Below are positions 60,650-64,000 of a DNA stretch of 64,000 nt, piece by piece. The notes beneath the pieces were generated by a model. It was not told the DNA's origin, did not search any database, and saw nothing but the letters and a program-made list of their open reading frames with translations. This DNA comes from Alphaproteobacteria bacterium (GTDB lineage: Bacteria; Pseudomonadota; Alphaproteobacteria; RF32; CAG-239): positions 86,031-150,030 of the forward strand of contig JAFVWM010000005.1 of the NCBI GenBank assembly GCA_017501665.1. Reading direction: 5' to 3'. Positions within the stretch are counted from its first letter, which is position 1; each line of letters begins with the position of its first letter. The position numbers and the translations under genes were made by a program.

Positions 60650-61408
60650 TTATCCTTTTATAATATCATCAATAACACTATCCCAACCGTTATTATGGGT
60701 TGCATTTGGCACAATAATTACAGGTGCATTATTTTTTATAAATTGTTTCACTAATGTTGGTGGTATAATTTTGTCTTTTTCTCCTACATAATGAATTTGT
60801 GGTATCTTTATAAATTTATCATAATAATCAGCAAGATTTAGAGATTCATTTAACGGTGCTAATTTATGATATTCAATCCAATTTTGATGGTCTAAATTTC
60901 CTGCAATAGTTATAATTTTTTCAACATTTAATCCTTGTTTAGCAGATGATATTAAACCAACAATTTGCCCACCACCGGAGAATCCGATTAAAATAACATC
61001 ATTATTGCCAACAATTTTTTTAATTGCTTGATACTCTGCATTTATGACTTCTGTTGAAAATCTTGCTGTTGTCCAATGTCTTTGAGAACAAATAGGAGAT
61101 TTTATATATTGGCAAGGTCTTGCTAAATAAATTACATTGTCATTCTTATCATTAAAAGCAAGTTCTCTGACTAACGTTCCTCTTGGTGTTGGGTCTTTGG
61201 TTGCTCTGCCATATTTATTATAGGCATACCCATCACCTTCAACATAAACTTTATATTTTGCCTTTGGATTGGTAATTTTTTGCCAACTTGCTAAATTAAA
61301 TGTATCTGTTTTTATTTCTTTATATGCAAATTCAGGTGGAATGGTTATTGATGAACAACCACTTATCAATAATAAAATAGCAAATATTTTTAATACTCTT
61401 ATTTTCAT
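60650..61408 (-). CDS. Lipoprotein serine hydrolase (alpha/beta fold)
   Basis: A 252-aa protein starting MKIRVLKIFAILLLISGCSS, a lipoprotein signal with the lipobox Cys at residue 18. The GFSGGG motif (about residue 139) provides the nucleophile Ser, and PNATHNNGWDS at the C-terminus contains a late His as in alpha/beta hydrolases. An Asp in the YVGEKDKIIPPT segment would be the third catalytic residue. Substrate is unknown. The first gene outside the island on this side; chosen start 61408 begins directly with the signal. Confidence 0.78.
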   Translation of the reverse strand: MKIRVLKIFAILLLISGCSSITIPPEFAYKEIKTDTFNLASWQKITNPKAKYKVYVEGDGYAYNKYGRATKDPTPRGTLVRELAFNDKNDNVIYLARPCQYIKSPICSQRHWTTARFSTEVINAEYQAIKKIVGNNDVILIGFSGGGQIVGLISSAKQGLNVEKIITIAGNLDHQNWIEYHKLAPLNESLNLADYYDKFIKIPQIHYVGEKDKIIPPTLVKQFIKNNAPVIIVPNATHNNGWDSVIDDIIKG

Positions 61409-61439
61409 AACACTATAATACATTAAATTTATAAAAAGC

Positions 61440-61472
61440 AAATACCCTGCAACCAATCAGTCACAGGGTATT
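61440..61472 (-). terminator. Terminator of the autotransporter gene
   Basis: AATACCCTG and CAGGGTATT pair across a 14-base loop. On the minus strand the stem is followed by TGCTTTTT. Confidence 0.7.
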
Positions 61473-61490
61473 CACTAATTTTATCAAATA

Positions 61491-63320
61491 CTAAAATTTA
61501 TATTTAGCATTCAACATACCTGTATGGTCTTGATAGTCTTCACGGAATTTACCTTCGTAACCAACAGTAATTTCAATCTTTTCATTTACATCAGCTGAAA
61601 TTCCTGCACCGAATTCAAATCCTAATCTATCAAGTCCTTCACCTTCAACAGTATAAGCTGAACCGTTTGCTAATGTTACAACAGAACTATTATCTGCATC
61701 TATAACATCATATGTCAAAGCAGCTCTTACTTCAGGTTTCAATACTGTTCCGTTTTCAAGTTCCCAGTTTCTTGTTGCTTTTGCACCTACAACAGCTGTT
61801 ACAACATCTAAATCATCAGATGATATATTTTGACCTGCTGTATCTGTATAACTGTCTTGTTTTACATGAACATATCTTAAACCTGCTTCAGGTGTAACTT
61901 TATAATCTTTATATTCTGTTTCATAACCTGCCATTGCTTGTAAACCAAATGTTTCTGCATCATAATCAGCATTAACGTTTACACCTGCAACGTTTTTATT
62001 TTCAGAATAATCAGACCAACCGTATGACATTGTAGCATTTACAAACCAATCAGCTGGTTTGTATTCACCATAAAGTGCCAATGTATGAGTATCAACATCA
62101 GTTGTTCTCATAAATCCATCAACATCAGTTTTTGTATATGCATAAGCAACACCGGCTTTAACATCATCTTTAACATTTTTTTCAAAACCAAATGCTAAAC
62201 CTTCTGAATCTGCATCAAAGCCATTTTCTGTATCAAGTTTTGATTTGTTGAACAAACCTTTAACCCACATTGCTGCTTTTTCAAATACATTATCACCAGA
62301 TGACATACCATTACCAGAAGAAGCCAAAGAACCTCCCGACATACGAGATGAAATAGCAGAGAATACTTGGCTCAATGTAGATGTTTGAACTTGTTGAACC
62401 ATTGGATTAACTTCTGGAGCCAATGCTGTTGCCGCATCAATAGCTGCAGATGGGTTTGTTTGAGCCAATGAAGTAATTTCTTTAGCAACACTATCAAATG
62501 TTGTATTGCCTGTATCTCCACCTGTTATTACAGCAGCAATTGTTCCAGCTTGATTTGAGTTTGCACCAATTGATGAAGCAATTTCACCTGCTGATTTTGC
62601 TGCAAATTCTAAAGCATTTTTACCTTCACTAACTGAAACATTGAAGATACTGTTGGTTAAATTGTGTGTCCAATCCCCCTCACCAGTAACATTTCCATCA
62701 ATGAATGTATAAGGTTTATTAGCTGAAGTAACATGACTTACATCTACATCTAATGCTACTTTGCCTGCTAATTCAACATTACCTTTAATTTTATCACCTG
62801 TTGTTGCAGTTTCATCAATACTGAATTTTAATGCAGAACCGCCTTCAAAAGTAATTTTTTTACCTCCTGCAACAGTGAGAACTTTATCTCCTTCAACACC
62901 TTTCCAAAGGTTTACATTAGCACCTTCTTTGACAGATAAATTACCAACTGTAAGTTTATTACCAACAATTAAACCGGCACCATTGGTGTTATTACCTATG
63001 GTAATATCAATATCTGAAATATCAGATCCTGAAGCTGTTTGAGTTAAATAACCGTTTACTATCAAGTTTTTACCACCGGTGAGAGTTACTTTATCGTGTA
63101 AAGTTACTTTTCCGTTTATTCTAAGATTGTCTTTTAATGTTAATGTACCAAGGTCATCTAAATTATTTTCACCATTTGTATTATCAAAGCTAATATATGT
63201 TAATTGTGAGTCAATAGCATCTAATTGATTTTGATTTCTTATAAACTCATCTGCCATAGCATTTGATGCAACAAACGCTGTTGCTACCATAGCTGTTGTT
63301 AATAAAAGATTGTTTTTCAT
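61491..63320 (-). CDS. Autotransporter (type V secretion) protein
   Basis: A 609-aa outer-membrane protein. A Sec signal peptide opens it (MKNNLLLTTAMVATAFVASNAMADE). The passenger (about 30-270) is a parallel beta-helix-like, Thr/Asn/Val/Gly-rich domain with repeats such as LTLKDNLRINGKVTLHD. A helical linker follows, and the C-terminal translocator barrel (about residues 340-609) ends with the typical final strand closing in Phe (LNAKYKF). The passenger is short, so it is a small adhesin-like or protease-free autotransporter. AAGGAAG precedes the ATG. A hairpin lies in its leader. Confidence 0.88.
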   Translation of the reverse strand: MKNNLLLTTAMVATAFVASNAMADEFIRNQNQLDAIDSQLTYISFDNTNGENNLDDLGTLTLKDNLRINGKVTLHDKVTLTGGKNLIVNGYLTQTASGSDISDIDITIGNNTNGAGLIVGNKLTVGNLSVKEGANVNLWKGVEGDKVLTVAGGKKITFEGGSALKFSIDETATTGDKIKGNVELAGKVALDVDVSHVTSANKPYTFIDGNVTGEGDWTHNLTNSIFNVSVSEGKNALEFAAKSAGEIASSIGANSNQAGTIAAVITGGDTGNTTFDSVAKEITSLAQTNPSAAIDAATALAPEVNPMVQQVQTSTLSQVFSAISSRMSGGSLASSGNGMSSGDNVFEKAAMWVKGLFNKSKLDTENGFDADSEGLAFGFEKNVKDDVKAGVAYAYTKTDVDGFMRTTDVDTHTLALYGEYKPADWFVNATMSYGWSDYSENKNVAGVNVNADYDAETFGLQAMAGYETEYKDYKVTPEAGLRYVHVKQDSYTDTAGQNISSDDLDVVTAVVGAKATRNWELENGTVLKPEVRAALTYDVIDADNSSVVTLANGSAYTVEGEGLDRLGFEFGAGISADVNEKIEITVGYEGKFREDYQDHTGMLNAKYKF

Positions 63321-63360
63321 ATGATTAAACTTCCTTTTCTTTAATTGTAATTAAAAGAAA

Positions 63361-63378
63361 ACCACCTTTAAAGGTGGT
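63361..63378 (-). promoter_or_regulatory. Terminator-like hairpin in the autotransporter leader
   Basis: ACCACCTTTAAAGGTGGT is a perfect palindrome about 40 bp upstream of the autotransporter start; on the minus strand it is followed by TTTTCTTTT, so it has the shape of an attenuator or of a terminator of upstream transcription. Confidence 0.5.
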
Positions 63379-63455
63379 CAGGGAGTTCATCAATCATATT
63401 CTCTTAAATGATTATTTTAGTCTTTAGAATCATACTTCTTTCAAGGATAGTAAAT

Positions 63456-63590
63456 ATGTTTCCTGAACATACACCAAAATCTCCCCGACCATATTGCTAT
63501 GAATCGGGGATATATCTACTGTTATCTATAATTACAGATAACAATATGACGATGTTATATCCTAACACCGAAGAGAATAAGAGCCGATGA
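63456..63590 (+). CDS. Possible small protein, 44 aa
   Basis: Starts MFPEHTPKSPRPYCYESGIY and has AAGGATAG 6 bases before the ATG. It overlaps the leader hairpin region of the autotransporter on the opposite strand and has no recognised family, so it is weakly supported. Confidence 0.25.
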   Translation: MFPEHTPKSPRPYCYESGIYLLLSIITDNNMTMLYPNTEENKSR

Positions 63591-63969
63591 AAGCCCCATA
63601 CCACTTGGGTACTAAACACAAATTAAATTTGTATCTGATAAGGAGCTTAAATCTATTATTTTTAATAGTAAAGTAAAAAATATCTGATTATCAAATTTAT
63701 TTAAATGATAATGAAGTGAAACGAATATTACAAAACAAGTGACCGAAGCGAGTTAACGATTGTTATTTATTGCGGAGTTTACAAGCAAGACGAAATAATA
63801 CTATCCAAGCCCACAACTACTATTAAATACAACTTGTCCGTCTTTCATTTAAATCATAAAATTTTGATAATCTTTTATACTCTATAAAAAAAATAAACAA
63901 ACTTGAAAATTTTACTGGACAACATAAAAAATATGTTTTATAAAGCATTCCGTTGTTGATTAGAAAAAT

Positions 63970-64000
63970 GCTCGGGTAGCTCAGTTGGTAGAGCAGAGGA
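63970..64000 (+). tRNA. 5' end of a tRNA, probably tRNA-Phe (cut by window edge)
   Basis: GCTCGGGTAGCTCAGTTGGT followed by AGAGCAGAGGA: acceptor strand, complete D arm and the first strand of the anticodon stem (GAGGA). The window ends before the anticodon. Resemblance to alphaproteobacterial tRNA-Phe in the D arm and the anticodon-stem start is suggestive only; the tRNA call itself is secure. Confidence 0.75.

Larger units (their letters stand above)
63321..63969. other. Long leader and intergenic region before a tRNA
   Basis: About 650 bp with no secure gene. Contents: the palindrome at 63361-63378; a 7-bp stem, TCCCCGA with TCGGGGA, around 63482-63510; and AT-rich sequence before a tRNA. 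A 44-codon ORF at 63456 is described separately. Confidence 0.45.

Noticed and set aside
62761-63042. Plus-strand frame of 93 codons inside the autotransporter
   Set aside because: Antisense to the beta-helix passenger; its open length follows from the repetitive codon use of that region.

Overview
The window is AT-rich, gene-dense chromosomal DNA from a bacterium that is most likely an alphaproteobacterium. The best evidence is an orthologue of the alphaproteobacterial cell-cycle regulator CtrA (20431-21123). The yfgM-like/bamB/der order, an FliI-type ATPase, VirB8-like proteins and a TolC-like lipoprotein show a Gram-negative envelope. Species cannot be named from sequence alone; an uncultured or host-associated lineage is an inference.

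Core region, 1-36.5 kb. In order: trpS (cut by the left edge) divergent from serS; a coupled set of a membrane-anchored Memo/AMMECR1 fusion, an HExxH metallopeptidase and L-serine dehydratase; a transketolase/aldolase operon; rlmD; a yfgM-like/bamB/der run; fliI, a FliJ-like gene and sodB; ctrA; a repeat-rich spacer; a Cys-rich secreted protein split by an apparent frameshift; an anaerobic (class III) ribonucleotide reductase operon whose glycyl-radical domain is a separate small gene, with two NrdR-box-like sites 31 bp apart upstream; a TolC-like lipoprotein divergent from two tandem VirB8-like paralogues; a DUF2207 membrane protein; a GlmU-like protein lacking the acetyltransferase half; oligoendopeptidase F; a cold-shock protein; and initiator tRNA-fMet.

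Genomic island, about 36.5-60.6 kb. The 3' part of tRNA-fMet plus its terminator (36514-36600) is repeated directly at 60559-60645 with one mismatch. The DNA between carries a DUF4102-type tyrosine integrase next to the right repeat, a second short tyrosine recombinase and a serine recombinase. Its cargo looks like a defence island: two GIY-YIG proteins; a type I restriction system with fused HsdM-HsdS and membrane-protein accessory genes; an Rx4H (HEPN-like) protein next to a DUF4160-like protein; a Cap4/DUF4297-like nuclease coupled to an SMC/Rad50-like ATPase (Lamassu/ABC-3C type) behind a SLOG-like gene; and HipBA followed by a pentapeptide-HTH fusion. AT-rich repeats and 22-bp-phased palindromic iteron-like repeats precede a winged-helix gene, suggesting a plasmid-like origin or an autoregulated operator. 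No conjugation genes were seen.

Right flank, 60.6-64 kb. A lipoprotein serine hydrolase, a signal-peptide-bearing autotransporter, a long non-coding leader and the 5' end of a tRNA, probably tRNA-Phe, cut by the right edge.
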